Positions 37,423 through 47,618 are shown, numbered from the stretch's first letter. The stretch is DNA of 64,000 nucleotides from Vibrio crassostreae (GCF_024347415.1 NZ_AP025477.1:124001-188000), one strand, 5' to 3'. A program made the numbers and translations. Notes: a model not told the origin generated them from the sequence alone.

Positions 37423-38538
37423 TTATCGATGACCTTCTGGATTGGGAATGACAATGTCTTGAGTTTCGCTAAAACCTTGCGGGTCGATTTTAAGTGTTTG
37501 CGTTGGGAAGGCGATATCCGCATTATGTTTGTGAATAATTGCTAGCACCTGCAGTAGCACATCCTGCTTAACTTCATGGTATCTCACCCAGTTGACGGTC
37601 TTAGTGAAGGTGTAGATAAAGAAATTAAGTGTTGATGGCCCAAACTTGTCAAAGTTAACCATCAACGTCTGTTTGGCATCGATATCAGGGTGCGTTTCAA
37701 GCATGGCTTTTACGTCATCCACAATAGCAGCCAACTTGCTCGCGTCTTGGTAACGAAGCCCAAAGGTTTCATTGATTCGGCGGTTCAGCATTCTTGATGG
37801 GTTCTCTACCACAATGTTACTGAAAACCGAGTTTGGCACGTACAAAGGGCGTTTATCGAAGGTGCGGATGATGGTCATGCGCCAACCAATACGTTCGACA
37901 GTACCTTCGATTTGACGATCGGGAGAGCGAATCCAATCACCGACTTTAAAAGGTCGGTCGAAGTAGATCATCATGCCACCAAAGAAGTTCGAGAGTAGAT
38001 CTTTTGCTGCCAAACCGACAATCAAACCACCCACACCACCAAAGGTCAGAAGGCCAGACAGGCTGAGTCCAAACGCTTGCATGACTGTCAGGCCGCCCAT
38101 GACCATAAAGAACAGGCGAGCTACTTTTGCAATCGCCTGTACAGTTGTCTCATCCCTGTTTTTTTGCTCTAAGACGTATGCTTCAGTGTTGGTGATCATT
38201 CGTAAGGTAAACCAAACGAAGGTACATATGATCAAAATGTGTTTTAACGTTTTTAACCAGTTGATTTCGTTACCAAACTGGTCTTGGAGGATCAGCCCGA
38301 TAGAGACCGTGGCTGGCCAACACCAAAGTAACGTACTGACTGGGGTTTTCAGTGCTTCTAGTAGCAGATCATCCCAGTGGAAAGGGGTTTTCTGAACCAG
38401 AATTTCTAAGCGATTGTGGACAATTCGCCAAGCTACCCAAGCAAGAAAACTCGCAATAGTGATGAATAGGACACTGTTCGCCCAATCACTATGGCTCTGG
38501 TTAATGTAGGTTTGTACTTGGGTTAAGAATTCATTCAT
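37423..38538 (-). CDS. MscS-family mechanosensitive channel
   Basis: 371 residues with about five hydrophobic segments. The last is the pore helix GLSLSGLLTFGGVGGLIVGLAAKDLLSNFFGGMMIYFDRPFKVGDWI, rich in Gly/Ala as in MscS TM3. A cytoplasmic beta domain (GTVERIGWRMTIIRTFDKRPLYVPNS) and alpha/beta C-terminus follow. The layout is closer to YnaI/YbiO-type members than to canonical 286-residue MscS. It protects against hypo-osmotic shock, fitting the adjacent potassium-uptake genes. An ATCGATAAG inverted repeat overlaps its stop. Confidence 0.87.
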   Translation of the reverse strand: MNEFLTQVQTYINQSHSDWANSVLFITIASFLAWVAWRIVHNRLEILVQKTPFHWDDLLLEALKTPVSTLLWCWPATVSIGLILQDQFGNEINWLKTLKHILIICTFVWFTLRMITNTEAYVLEQKNRDETTVQAIAKVARLFFMVMGGLTVMQAFGLSLSGLLTFGGVGGLIVGLAAKDLLSNFFGGMMIYFDRPFKVGDWIRSPDRQIEGTVERIGWRMTIIRTFDKRPLYVPNSVFSNIVVENPSRMLNRRINETFGLRYQDASKLAAIVDDVKAMLETHPDIDAKQTLMVNFDKFGPSTLNFFIYTFTKTVNWVRYHEVKQDVLLQVLAIIHKHNADIAFPTQTLKIDPQGFSETQDIVIPNPEGHR

Positions 38539-38724
38539 TGTGTGTGCTGCCGCAGAAATTATGAATTGGAAATTAGCAGAAACTGGAGTTGTTCTCTACC
38601 TTTATAAATCAAGCGATTATGACACTAGTATAACCTTATTATTGAAAAACTAACTTTTTTTGAGATAGAAACTAATATAGGTTTGGCTATCCCGTGTAAT
38701 TAAAATTTCTCAACAGGATTTCAA

Positions 38725-39381
38725 ATGAGCGACAAACAATATGCAGTTATCGGTTTAGGGCGTTTTGGTTTATCTGTTTGCCAAGAACTTCAAAGTTCAG
38801 GTTCACAGGTGTTAGCCGTCGATATTGATGAAGAGCGAGTGAAAGAAGCCGCGGCTTTTGTTTCACAAGCGATTGTTGCTAACTGTACGAGCGAAGAAAC
38901 GGTAAAAGAGTTAAGGCTAGACGATTATGACATGGTGATGGTGTCGATTGGCTCTGATGTTAACTCGAGCATTCTAACCACTTTGGTGGTGAAAGAGTCA
39001 GGCGCAAAAGCCGTCTGGGTGAAGGCGAACGATAAGTTCCACGGTAAGATCCTCTCTAAGATTGGTGCTGACCATATCATCATGCCAGAGCGCGATATGG
39101 GTATTCGTGTTGCGCGCAAGATGTTGGATAGACGCGTTCTTGAGTTTATCGACCTAGGCAGTGGTTTAGCGATGACCGAAATTGTTATCGGTGCTAAGTT
39201 GTTGGGTAAGCAGCTTCGCGAACTCAAGCTGTGCAAAGAAACTGGCGTTGAAGTTCTTGGCTTCAAGCGTGGCCCAAACTTAACCAAAGCACCGGAACTG
39301 GATGTGAGTTTAGAAATCGGTGATGTAGTGATCATTGCAGGGCCGAAAGAGACCTTGTCTAGAAAATTACGTAATTGGTAA
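38725..39381 (+). CDS. ktrA: KtrA, potassium-uptake regulatory subunit
   Basis: 218 residues: an RCK_N domain with Rossmann motif GLGRFGLSVC and DIDEERV, then an RCK_C domain (~135-218). KtrA forms an octameric ring on KtrB and gates it in response to nucleotides. It is 26 nt upstream of ktrB, the order seen in Vibrio alginolyticus. CAACAGGATTTCAA supplies the ribosome-binding site. Confidence 0.94.
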   Translation: MSDKQYAVIGLGRFGLSVCQELQSSGSQVLAVDIDEERVKEAAAFVSQAIVANCTSEETVKELRLDDYDMVMVSIGSDVNSSILTTLVVKESGAKAVWVKANDKFHGKILSKIGADHIIMPERDMGIRVARKMLDRRVLEFIDLGSGLAMTEIVIGAKLLGKQLRELKLCKETGVEVLGFKRGPNLTKAPELDVSLEIGDVVIIAGPKETLSRKLRNW

Positions 39382-39407
39382 CCGGCAATGGGTCATAAGG
39401 TAATAGT

Positions 39408-40775
39408 ATGAATTCGTTAAAACGAAAAGGTACTTTCTACACGCTTAAGAGAGATGAAAAGCCACGTAAAGGCTCTGAACCTAAGATTATTCTGACTAGT
39501 TTCTTAGGTGTTCTTATCCCTTCGGCCATACTTCTGACGATGCCTGTTTTTTCTGTTACAGGACTTAGCTTTACAGATGCGTTGTTTACCGCGACTTCCG
39601 CGATCAGTGTGACAGGTTTGGGTGTAGTCGATACGGGTGAGCACTTCACTTTGGCTGGAAAAATCTTGCTGATGTTCTTGATGCAAGTGGGCGGGTTAGG
39701 GCAGATGACCCTATCTGCGGTACTGCTCTACATGTTCGGTGTTAGGTTGAGCCTTAAACAACAAGCACTCGCGAAAGAAGCGCTTGGCCAAGATCGTAAG
39801 ATTAACCTTCGCAAATTAGTTAAGAAGATCATAATCTTTGCATTAGTGGCTGAATTTATCGGTTTTGTATTGCTCTGTTTCCGCTGGGTGCCTGAGATGG
39901 GATGGTCAACGGGTAGCTTTTATGCACTTTTTCATGCGATATCAGCATTCAACAACGCAGGTTTTGCACTGTTTTCAGACAGTATGATGAGTTTTGTTGA
40001 TGATCCATTGGTGATCTTCACGTTAGCTGGTTTGTTTATTTTCGGTGGCTTAGGCTTCACAGTCGTCGGAGACCTATCGAGTAACTGGCGTAAAGGTTTT
40101 CGACATCTTCATTTACACACCAAGATTATGCTAACCGCCACTCCGACTCTATTGTTAGTGGGTACGATATTGTTCTGGCTGTTGGAAAGAAATAACTCAG
40201 CAACCATGGAAGGATTATCGACTCAAGGGCAGTGGCTAGCCGCATTTTTCCAGTCGGCTAGTGCTCGTACTGCTGGCTTTAATAGTGTGGATTTGTCTCA
40301 GTACACTCAGCCTGCATTGTTGGTAATGATTGTACTGATGTTGATTGGTGCTGGCTCTACCTCAACAGGTGGTGGTATTAAGGTTTCGACCTTTGCAGTC
40401 GCTTTTGTCGCAACATGGACCTTCCTACGTCAGAAAAAGCACGTGGTGATGTTTAAGCGCACTGTGACTTGGCAAGCGGTAACAAAGTCGTTGGCCATTA
40501 TTGTGGTAAGTGGGGCGTTATTAACCACCGCGATGTTTTTGTTAATGCTTACTGAAAAGGCAGCGTTTGATCGAGTCATGTTTGAGGTGATTTCTGCCTT
40601 TGCAACGGTTGGTTTAACGGCTGGCTTAACTGCAAACCTGACTGAGCCCGGTAAATACATCATGATTGTGGTTATGGTGATTGGACGTATCGGCCCCCTG
40701 ACCTTGGCTTATATGCTAGCTCGCCCAGAGCCTTCCTTGTTGAAATACCCAGAAGACACGGTGTTAACGGGTTAA
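39408..40775 (+). CDS. ktrB: KtrB, sodium-dependent potassium transporter subunit
   Basis: 455 residues of the Trk/Ktr/HKT superfamily with four M1-P-M2 repeats. Selectivity-filter glycines occur in SAISVTGLGVVDTG, SAFNNAGFALF, SARTAGFNSVD and SAFATVGLTAG. The gating loop region GAGSTSTGGGIKVSTFAV in the third repeat is intact. With KtrA it makes a Na+-stimulated K+ uptake system important in osmoadaptation of marine vibrios. A bidirectional terminator follows. Confidence 0.95.
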   Translation: MNSLKRKGTFYTLKRDEKPRKGSEPKIILTSFLGVLIPSAILLTMPVFSVTGLSFTDALFTATSAISVTGLGVVDTGEHFTLAGKILLMFLMQVGGLGQMTLSAVLLYMFGVRLSLKQQALAKEALGQDRKINLRKLVKKIIIFALVAEFIGFVLLCFRWVPEMGWSTGSFYALFHAISAFNNAGFALFSDSMMSFVDDPLVIFTLAGLFIFGGLGFTVVGDLSSNWRKGFRHLHLHTKIMLTATPTLLLVGTILFWLLERNNSATMEGLSTQGQWLAAFFQSASARTAGFNSVDLSQYTQPALLVMIVLMLIGAGSTSTGGGIKVSTFAVAFVATWTFLRQKKHVVMFKRTVTWQAVTKSLAIIVVSGALLTTAMFLLMLTEKAAFDRVMFEVISAFATVGLTAGLTANLTEPGKYIMIVVMVIGRIGPLTLAYMLARPEPSLLKYPEDTVLTG

Positions 40776-40810
40776 TAAGATGAACAGGCTAATAAAGCTC
40801 TGTCAATAAA

Positions 40811-40840
40811 AACAAAGCCAGCGATATGCTGGCTTTGTTG
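40811..40840. terminator. Bidirectional terminator between ktrB and msrAB
   Basis: AACAAAGCCAGC (40811-40822) pairs perfectly with GCTGGCTTTGTT (40828-40839). Confidence 0.88.
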
Positions 40841-40869
40841 TCGTAGGCTGACCGTTAATTGCTGAATGC

Positions 40870-42012
40870 TTAGCCCTCAAACATCTCAACGTATTCTTCG
40901 TAGCCTTCTTCCACTAATTTATCCGCAGGGATAAAGCGCATTGCGGCTGAGTTCATGCAGTAACGTAAACCTGTAGGTTTAGGGCCATCTTTAAATACAT
41001 GACCTAGATGAGAATCACCAAATTTACTGCGGACCTCGGTTCTTGGGTAAAGCAACTTGTAGTCGGTAGTGGTTACGACATAAGCCTCACTGATTGGTTG
41101 CGTGAAGCTCGGCCAGCCTGTACCTGATTTGTATTTGTCTTTTGACGAGAACAAAGGCTCACCGGTGACGATATCAACGTAAATACCTTCTTGCTTGTTA
41201 TCCCAGTATTTGTTGTCAAACGGGCGCTCTGTTGCATCGTCTTGTGTTACATCGTACTGCAGTGAGGTTAGTTTCGCCTTAATCTCAGCATCAGACGGTT
41301 TAACGTAGGTCTTAGCGTTTGCTGTCGCATTTTTGCTGTCGATGATCTGGCGGATAGTTTGTGGGTTTTCCTTTCTATCATCACCGAAGATTTTATCTAA
41401 ATATTGATCACGACCGGAAGCGTAACGGTAATAGTTATAACGAACCTTGCTCTTTTTGTAATAATCTTGGTGGTAACCTTCGGCAGGCCAGAACTTTTCA
41501 AACTTAATCAGTTCTGTTTTTAGTGGAGCACCAAAGATCTTAGCTTTGTCGATTTCCATCATAAAGTTCTGAGCGACGTCTTTTTGCTCTTGATTATGAT
41601 AGAAAATAGCAGGTCGATATTGAGGGCCTCGGTCTACAAATGAGCCTTTGTTATCGGTTGGATCTATGTGTCTAAAGAATTGGTCAAGAACCTGTTCGTA
41701 GCTGACAAGATCTGGATTGTAAGTCACGTTGATGACTTCGATGTGACCAGACTTACCTGAAGATACTTGTTTATAAGTGGGGTTTTCTAATTCACCACCA
41801 GAATACCCAGAGATAACGTCGGTCACGCCTGTCAGTTTTTCTAGGTCGGACTCTGTACACCAAAAACAACCACCAGCCAGTGTCGCGATTTCATTTTTAC
41901 CTGAATCAGCCGTTTTATCCATTGTATTGGCAGTGCCAGTCTGGCTTACAAACAGCGAAATCAGTGGCAGTACGACTACGAGTGATACCAATATTTTAGA
42001 TAGTTTATTCAT
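40870..42012 (-). CDS. msrAB: MsrAB fusion, exported peptide-methionine sulfoxide reductase
   Basis: 380 residues. A hydrophobic N-terminal segment (~5-24) suggests export or membrane anchoring. The MsrA domain has catalytic Cys49 in [11 protein letters not shown] and the [12 protein letters not shown] motif. The MsrB domain has catalytic Cys352 in [15 protein letters not shown] and the GWPSF block. The Zn-binding CxxC of many MsrBs is replaced ([12 protein letters not shown]), as in other MsrA-MsrB fusions. It repairs both epimers of methionine sulfoxide in envelope proteins. Confidence 0.92.
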   Translation of the reverse strand: MNKLSKILVSLVVVLPLISLFVSQTGTANTMDKTADSGKNEIATLAGGCFWCTESDLEKLTGVTDVISGYSGGELENPTYKQVSSGKSGHIEVINVTYNPDLVSYEQVLDQFFRHIDPTDNKGSFVDRGPQYRPAIFYHNQEQKDVAQNFMMEIDKAKIFGAPLKTELIKFEKFWPAEGYHQDYYKKSKVRYNYYRYASGRDQYLDKIFGDDRKENPQTIRQIIDSKNATANAKTYVKPSDAEIKAKLTSLQYDVTQDDATERPFDNKYWDNKQEGIYVDIVTGEPLFSSKDKYKSGTGWPSFTQPISEAYVVTTTDYKLLYPRTEVRSKFGDSHLGHVFKDGPKPTGLRYCMNSAAMRFIPADKLVEEGYEEYVEMFEG

Positions 42013-42211
42013 AGATACCTCATCTTGACGTTTTTCTTATTCAATTTTGAATGTACGAATAGAGACAGGTTTTAGATGAAAAAAATTGCATCGTTCACAA
42101 AAAATATGTCGCCGAGAACATCTTGCTCATAAATGCCGCCAGTAGTAGGGTGTCAGTATTGATATCCAATAATAGATACTGATGGCGGTTATCGTACATC
42201 TAAGGAACCAC

Positions 42212-42610
42212 ATGCAAGCAGAAGTTAAATGGGTCGAAGGCTTTAAATTCCTAGGTCAATCTCAATCAGGTCACTCTGTCGTGATGGATGGAAGTGGCGG
42301 TGCTACTGCGCCAAGCCCGATGGAAATGGTGTTAATGGCTGCCGGTGGTTGTAGCTCTGTTGATGTGGTTGATGGTTTGAAATCTGCTGGCCAAAATATC
42401 ACAGGCTGCAATGCAAAACTTGAAACCACACGTCGTGAAACCGCACCAAAAATCTTTACCGTGATTAACATTCATTTTGAAGTGTCTGGTGACAACCTAG
42501 ATCCTGAGTTGGTCGCTAAAGTGTGTGCTGACTCTTTAGAAAAGTACTGCTCAGTGTGCTTAATGCTGGGTGCTGGCGTTGAAATGACGCACAGCTGGGA
42601 AATTATCTAG
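42212..42610 (+). CDS. yhfA: OsmC-family protein YhfA
   Basis: 132 residues from ATG 42212, chosen because AAGGA lies 6 nt upstream and the product then begins MQAEVKWVEGFKFLG like E. coli YhfA. OsmC/Ohr fold with PSPMEMVLMAAGGCSSVDVV and the second Cys in EKYCSVCLML, the usual peroxidase Cys pair positions. The physiological substrate of YhfA is not established. Monocistronic; the crp gene that often adjoins yhfA is absent here. Confidence 0.88.
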   Translation: MQAEVKWVEGFKFLGQSQSGHSVVMDGSGGATAPSPMEMVLMAAGGCSSVDVVDGLKSAGQNITGCNAKLETTRRETAPKIFTVINIHFEVSGDNLDPELVAKVCADSLEKYCSVCLMLGAGVEMTHSWEII

Positions 42611-42660
42611 TCTCTGATTGTACTGCTTGGCGGTAGGCTAATTTTTACGACTTACGGGCA

Positions 42661-42721
42661 TAGCTAGATAAAGAAAAGGGCGGAGCACTTTAAAGTGTTC
42701 CGCCCTTAATTATTCTAGCTA
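42661..42721. terminator. Long imperfect palindrome / terminator between yhfA and the OmpA gene
   Basis: AAGGGCGGAGCACTTT (42676-42691) pairs with its inverted copy ending at 42707 with one wobble. Outer arms TAGCTAGA (42661-42668) and TCTAGCTA (42714-42721) extend the symmetry. A T-rich tail follows on the minus strand, fitting termination of the OmpA transcript. Confidence 0.75.
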
Positions 42722-42734
42722 GAGTAGAGTGCTA

Positions 42735-43805
42735 TTATTCAGTCGTTTCTACAATAACTTCTTCAATTTGAGCTTCTTCTTGGTATTCAAAGCTTGGGAT
42801 CGTTGCGTCAACACGACGGTTTTGCGCACGGCCTTCAGCGGTAGCGTTTGATGCGATTGGGTTTTCTTCCCCTTCACCAGAAGCCGTAATACGCTCAGCT
42901 TCAATTCCTTGCTCTTCGATGTATGCAGCTACAGCGGCAGCACGTTTCTTAGAAATCATCATGTTGTATTCTGCCGCACCAGTTGAGTCAGTGTGGCCAA
43001 CAATGTTAACGGTCGATTGAGGGTGCGCTTGTAAGACTTCAACAATTGGCTGTACAGCTGTTTTACCTTCTTCTGAAAGCTCTGTGCTGTTAGTCGCAAA
43101 TGTACCTTGAGAGAAGCTCTCGGTTTGCGCTTTAGTAACAACTACCGCTGCTTCTTCTTCAATAACCACAGTTTCTGGCTCGGTGATTGGCTCAGAAGGT
43201 GCTTGAGTCACTGCCGCCTCAGAAGCTGCAGCCGCTGCTGATGCGGTTGTGTTACCTGTACCGAAGTTGTAGCTAAGGCCAACAGTCACAAGGTTAGAGT
43301 TAAGGTTTTGAATGATCTTATCATCAAAATCATCGAAGTATTGGTATTCAACTCTCAGCGCCCAATCGTCTGAAAACTGTTTCTCAGCGCCGATACCTAG
43401 AGCTAGTACAACATCGTCTTCATCGTCATGCATGATATAAGCAGGACCAGCTTTGAAGAAAACATCAAACTCTTGTTTGATCGCCAATCGGTACATTGGG
43501 CTTAACGATATTGCGATAATAGAGTCACTGTAACGCTGAATTGTTCTGTTATTATAAAAGCTGGTGTCATAGTCACCTAAATAGTCTGCGTTTAATTCGA
43601 GAGCAATGTTATCGGTAAAGTTGTAACCACCGTAAATACCACCCGCAACAGAATCATCTTCACACTTTTCACCGCTTACACAAGCGCTATCTAGCCAACC
43701 CATGCCAACTTTTGCGCCTACGTATGTCGTTGCGGCAATGGATGGAGCAGCAGCGAAACCTGAAGCTGCAATCACAGCACACATGATTTTTGAAAGTTTT
43801 TTCAT
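42735..43805 (-). CDS. OmpA-family outer-membrane protein
   Basis: 356 residues. Signal peptide (cut near AAPSIAA) is followed by an eight-stranded OmpA-like beta barrel (~25-185) and an Ala/Glu-rich linker. The C-terminal peptidoglycan-binding OmpA domain has VNIVGHTDSTGAAEYN, SKKRAAAV and NRRVDATI, with the Asp and Arg that bind diaminopimelate. It anchors the outer membrane to the wall and may serve as a phage or host-contact receptor. AAGGAT precedes the ATG. Confidence 0.92.
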   Translation of the reverse strand: MKKLSKIMCAVIAASGFAAAPSIAATTYVGAKVGMGWLDSACVSGEKCEDDSVAGGIYGGYNFTDNIALELNADYLGDYDTSFYNNRTIQRYSDSIIAISLSPMYRLAIKQEFDVFFKAGPAYIMHDDEDDVVLALGIGAEKQFSDDWALRVEYQYFDDFDDKIIQNLNSNLVTVGLSYNFGTGNTTASAAAAASEAAVTQAPSEPITEPETVVIEEEAAVVVTKAQTESFSQGTFATNSTELSEEGKTAVQPIVEVLQAHPQSTVNIVGHTDSTGAAEYNMMISKKRAAAVAAYIEEQGIEAERITASGEGEENPIASNATAEGRAQNRRVDATIPSFEYQEEAQIEEVIVETTE

Positions 43806-44148
43806 AATCTTATCCTTGGATTAATTTTTATTGTTATCTGAACTGGCCATTAAATCGAAAACTTACCGTGTGGGACACTGCAACGGTAAGTAAATCAAGG
43901 CTTTAATTCAGTCAGGGCCTTTTCAGGAACTGTTAACACATTGTTAGTCTGATTGCTTATGAGAGTCAATGTGATTGTTGGGATTTATATTTTTCAAGGT
44001 GCCTATTTATAGCTTTTTTGTCGAAAAATTGTTGTCTCAAATGTTGGAAACGAAGAAACCTCGCATCATTTTTACGTGATACGAGGTTTCATTTTGCATG
44101 TGTGCGGATTATTGGGCTACAGACCCTGATTTGCAGAAGTGGCAGGAG
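43806..44148. other. Spacer between phnX and the OmpA gene
   Basis: 343 bases with the OmpA promoter region and the hairpin at 44055-44090. A 70-codon plus-strand frame overlapping the phnX end is judged spurious. Nothing else is recognised. Confidence 0.5.
44055..44090 (-). terminator. Hairpin at the end of the phnW-pbfA-phnX operon
   Basis: GAAACCTCG (44055-44063) pairs with CGAGGTTTC (44082-44090), extended by ATCA/TGAT after a mismatch. The tail on the minus strand is only moderately T-rich (TTCGTTTCC). Confidence 0.6.
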
Positions 44149-44967
44149 TTATGGACGCTCACCTGCTAGTAAGCGCTTCTCGATATCAGCAATGATACCT
44201 GGCAGATCTGCAATAGTATCGATCAGGTAGTGTGGGTTTGATTTGTTTAGCTTCACGCTGGCTTTTTCACGTGCATCGGCGAGTGTTGCTTCATCTGCGT
44301 CTAAGTATTCTTGGTAGGTGAAGCCAGCTTCGTTGCCTGATAGTACAAGGCCTACTGTCCACATGCCTGCGTTGTGGCCTTCATCGATACCCGGCGCAGC
44401 GTCATCTACTTTCACACATGCAGCGACGTTTGTTACACCTAGATCTATCACGTTTTTAAGAGCCATAAATGGAGCTGGGCGGCCACCTTGAGGTAAGTCA
44501 TCCGTTGCAACTACGTTGTCTGGTCGGTAACCGTAATCTGCCGCAGCAGGGATTAGCACATCCATCACTTCACGTGGGTAACCAGAACAAGAGCCAATTT
44601 TTACATTCTTTTCTTTTAGGTTATTTACAACTTCAATTGCGTTTAAAATTGGTGCTGCGTGGTCTGCTACTTTTGCTTTCTGAAGAGGCATGAATGCCGC
44701 GTAGATCGCATCAACGTCTTCACTTGTCATCGAGCGTCCGAACTGAGCCTTCCAACGAGCGTCAACAGCAGGAATTCGACCAACTGCTTGGATGTGGTCC
44801 CATTTGCCGATCCCCATAGGTTCACGCGCTTCTGCTAAGTCGATATCAAAGTTGAAACCTTGTCTGAATGCTTCAACGAAAATACTGGTTGGAGCAAATG
44901 ATCCAAAATCAACGATAGTGCCAGCCCAGTCAAAGATAACCGCTTGGATAGGTGATGTTGTGTTCAT
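44149..44967 (-). CDS. phnX: Phosphonoacetaldehyde hydrolase (phosphonatase) PhnX
   Basis: 272 residues of the HAD superfamily. The nucleophile Asp13 is in [13 protein letters not shown]. The unusual Schiff-base lysine, here Lys55 in [11 protein letters not shown], activates the C-P bond. [12 protein letters not shown] and [18 protein letters not shown] are the later HAD motifs. It splits phosphonoacetaldehyde into acetaldehyde and phosphate, the last step of AEP breakdown. It lies 84 nt after pbfA in the phnW-pbfA-phnX operon. Confidence 0.96.
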   Translation of the reverse strand: MNTTSPIQAVIFDWAGTIVDFGSFAPTSIFVEAFRQGFNFDIDLAEAREPMGIGKWDHIQAVGRIPAVDARWKAQFGRSMTSEDVDAIYAAFMPLQKAKVADHAAPILNAIEVVNNLKEKNVKIGSCSGYPREVMDVLIPAAADYGYRPDNVVATDDLPQGGRPAPFMALKNVIDLGVTNVAACVKVDDAAPGIDEGHNAGMWTVGLVLSGNEAGFTYQEYLDADEATLADAREKASVKLNKSNPHYLIDTIADLPGIIADIEKRLLAGERP

Positions 44968-45051
44968 AGTCGTGTCCTATTTCTGTTCTCTCCCAGCTAA
45001 AGTTGTTCTGGGAGATGAATGATTGTTTTAAGTTATTGGTTAGATGATGGT

Positions 45052-46509
45052 TTAAAGGTATTCAAAGTCTTTGCAGACTTTTGCTATCGCTTTTTCGAAT
45101 ACAGACAGAGCGACTTCTAGTTCGCTGCGGCTGATGATCAATGGTGGACTCAACTGGATCACGTTACCTTGTGACACCTTAAAGCTCAGACCATCGTTCA
45201 GACACTGGTAAAGCACCGCTTCTGCTTCATCGAAAGCTCGGGTTTTGGTGATGTGGTCAGTGACCAATTCCACCCCCCAGAGCAGGCCGATGCCGCGAAT
45301 GTCACCAATGACTGGGTGCTTCTCTTTCATTTGAAGTAGCTGTTCACGTACGAATGCGCTGTCTGCTTGTACTTTTTCAAGTAGGTTTTCTTGCTCAATC
45401 ACTTCCATGGTCGCGAGTGCTGCCGCGCAGCCAATTGGGCTTTTCTCGTGGGTGTAGTGACCAAGAGATACTTGCGCTGCCGTGTTGTATTTGTCTTTAG
45501 TGATCATGGCTGCGATTGGTACTAAACCGCCGCCAAAACCTTTACCGATACAAAGGATGTCAGGTTCGATATCAAACGCTTGGTGAGTAAACCATTCGCC
45601 GCTACGACCCATGCCATTTGGGATGTCATCGATGATCAACATGACGTTGTGTTTGTCACAGATCTCACGGATGCGTTTCCAATAAGCCTTACTTGGCACT
45701 TGAACGTCTGTGTTACGCACTGCTTCCGCAATGAAGGCACCAATGCCACCTTCTTTTTCAATCACATACTCAAGGTAATCGGCGTAGTGAACATCACATG
45801 CAGCCTCACTTTCACCGCCTGTGCTATTCCCACTTAACGGAAAACTATCGCGAAGCGAGAAAGAGTCATTAAGCGGGAAAGCACCACGATAGGAAACCGC
45901 TGGTGGAATACGTTCTACGCCAGACATTAACGGGCCCATACCTTCGCGGAAACACGCTTCGCCACCTACTGAAATTGCATCGAGTGACGCGCCATGGAAT
46001 GAGTCCCACAGTGACACTACTTTAAAGTTGTTGGTGATATGTCGAGCCAGTTTGAGCGCCATGCCGATCACTGATGTGCCACCTGGAGCAAACAACACGC
46101 GATTCAAATCACCACCGCAGATCTGTGTCAGCTTTTCAGCACACTGAACGGCTGTTTCATTGGTAAAACGACGAGGTGAAAATGGCAATGACGCCATTTG
46201 CTGAGTCACTTTATTAATGATGTGGGGGTGACCATAACCTAGTTGATGGACATTATTGCCGTGAAAGTCCATGTACTTCTTGCCTGACGTATCTTGTATG
46301 TAGATGCCTTCTGCGGCTTCAAGTGTATCTAGACAAGGCGTTGACATGGCTTGATGAAGAAATACGTCAGAATCACGTTTTAACATCGCTTGAGTCGCGT
46401 CATCGTTTAGTGATTCGTTCCATTTTTCGCGTGCTGGTGTGGTGTTCACATCACCTTCACTTCGAAAGTGCGCCGCGTTCACCACTGGCTCTTGGTTAGT
46501 TATCGTCAT
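45052..46509 (-). CDS. pbfA: PbfA-like class-III PLP enzyme, (R)-2-amino-1-hydroxyethylphosphonate ammonia-lyase
   Basis: 485 residues of the class-III aminotransferase fold. PLP-binding Lys323 is in CIGKGFGGGLVP, and IIDDIPNGMGRSGEWF replaces the usual DEVQTGxGRTG. Between phnW and phnX such proteins have been described as PbfA, which eliminates ammonia from (R)-2-amino-1-hydroxyethylphosphonate to give phosphonoacetaldehyde; a Vibrio splendidus enzyme was characterised (from memory). This widens the pathway beyond AEP. Its ATG overlaps the phnW stop by one base. Residues ~209-237 hold an odd Ser/Phe/Asp-rich insertion. Confidence 0.87.
   Translation of the reverse strand: MTITNQEPVVNAAHFRSEGDVNTTPAREKWNESLNDDATQAMLKRDSDVFLHQAMSTPCLDTLEAAEGIYIQDTSGKKYMDFHGNNVHQLGYGHPHIINKVTQQMASLPFSPRRFTNETAVQCAEKLTQICGGDLNRVLFAPGGTSVIGMALKLARHITNNFKVVSLWDSFHGASLDAISVGGEACFREGMGPLMSGVERIPPAVSYRGAFPLNDSFSLRDSFPLSGNSTGGESEAACDVHYADYLEYVIEKEGGIGAFIAEAVRNTDVQVPSKAYWKRIREICDKHNVMLIIDDIPNGMGRSGEWFTHQAFDIEPDILCIGKGFGGGLVPIAAMITKDKYNTAAQVSLGHYTHEKSPIGCAAALATMEVIEQENLLEKVQADSAFVREQLLQMKEKHPVIGDIRGIGLLWGVELVTDHITKTRAFDEAEAVLYQCLNDGLSFKVSQGNVIQLSPPLIISRSELEVALSVFEKAIAKVCKDFEYL
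45799..45885. repeat. Low-complexity in-frame insertion within pbfA
   Basis: Residues 209-237 contain the repetitive phrase PLNDSF-SLRDSF-PLSGN between otherwise conserved enzyme segments (PPAVSYRG and CDVHYADYLEY). The DNA has a palindromic core TCGCGAAGCGA (45848-45858) flanked by related TTAACGGAAAA and TTAAGCGGGAAAG segments. It looks like a small dispersed repeat that inserted in frame. Confidence 0.5.
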
Positions 46510-47618
46510 TACTTGATATCCCAGTACATAGCATTCTTAACTGCGCCAATGAGAGCTTCAATGTCTGATGGGTACACTTCACCGATGTTACCGATTCGGA
46601 AGCAGTCTGCATTTGAAACCTTGCCCGGGTAAATCACAAACCCTTGTTCTTTCAAACGGTCATAGAATTCCTTGAATTGGTAATCGCTATGAGCTGGAGA
46701 ATAGAAAGAGGTAATGATTGGTGAATGAAGGTCATCATTAAGCAGCGGTTCAAAGCCAAGAGAGCGCATACCTGCAACCAATGTGGTTTGGTTGGTTTGG
46801 TAGCGGTTATAACGAGCTTCAATGCCGCCTTCTTGTTCCAATTCAAGTAGAGCTTGGTAGAAAGCGCGCACTGTATGAGTCGGAGAGGTGAAACGCCATT
46901 TACCATGGTTGCTTTCCATGCAGTGCCATTGGTCAAACAGGTCAAGGCTTAATGAGCGAGCTTGGCCTTTGCACTTCTCTAACTCTGACTGCTTAGCAAT
47001 AACAAAGCCGAAGCCCGGTACACCTTGAATGCATTTGTTGGCTGAGCTGATCATGTAATCGATACCTAAGTCAGCAATATCCATAGGGATACCACCAAAG
47101 CTCGACATCGCATCAAGAATGACGGTTTTGTTGTGCTGCTTCGCCAATTTGGCGATGTCTTTAATCGGATTCAACATACCAGTGGTGGTTTCACAATGCA
47201 CAATTGCAACATGAGTAATGTCTGAATCCATGGCCAATGCCGTTTCCATTTCGTTCAAGTCAGGCTGTGATGTTTCACCTGGGGAAACGACATGGCATGG
47301 AATGTTTAAGTATTCTGAGATTTGAGCAATCCGAGCCCCATACGCACCGTTGTCAACAACAAGAAGCTTACCACTTTTAGAGATAACGCTACCGATTGTT
47401 GCTTCAACTGAAGCGGTGCCGCTACCTTGCATTAGTACGCTCGTGTAACCCGTTTGCTTAGTCGCCAAAGCCACTAGCTTGCTACGAATCACTTCAACAA
47501 CGTCTTTGTTGTATTCATCATCCCAAGTACACCAGTCTTTTAGCATCGCTTGGCGAACGGTTTCAGAAGTAGATAGAGGACCTGGTGTCAGTAATAAGTA
47601 TTCGTTTCTCATGTTCAA
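46509..47618 (-). CDS. phnW: 2-aminoethylphosphonate-pyruvate transaminase PhnW
   Basis: 369 residues of the class-V aminotransferase fold. It opens [20 protein letters not shown] and contains [16 protein letters not shown]-binding Lys195 is in [18 protein letters not shown]. It converts AEP and pyruvate to phosphonoacetaldehyde and alanine. It is the first gene of the operon. A GntR-type operator candidate lies 19-30 nt upstream of its ATG. Confidence 0.96.
   Translation of the reverse strand: MNMRNEYLLLTPGPLSTSETVRQAMLKDWCTWDDEYNKDVVEVIRSKLVALATKQTGYTSVLMQGSGTASVEATIGSVISKSGKLLVVDNGAYGARIAQISEYLNIPCHVVSPGETSQPDLNEMETALAMDSDITHVAIVHCETTTGMLNPIKDIAKLAKQHNKTVILDAMSSFGGIPMDIADLGIDYMISSANKCIQGVPGFGFVIAKQSELEKCKGQARSLSLDLFDQWHCMESNHGKWRFTSPTHTVRAFYQALLELEQEGGIEARYNRYQTNQTTLVAGMRSLGFEPLLNDDLHSPIITSFYSPAHSDYQFKEFYDRLKEQGFVIYPGKVSNADCFRIGNIGEVYPSDIEALIGAVKNAMYWDIK

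Noticed and set aside
44018..44230. 70-codon plus-strand frame overlapping the end of phnX
   Set aside because: Composed largely of the antisense of phnX plus the terminator hairpin; no ribosome-binding site.
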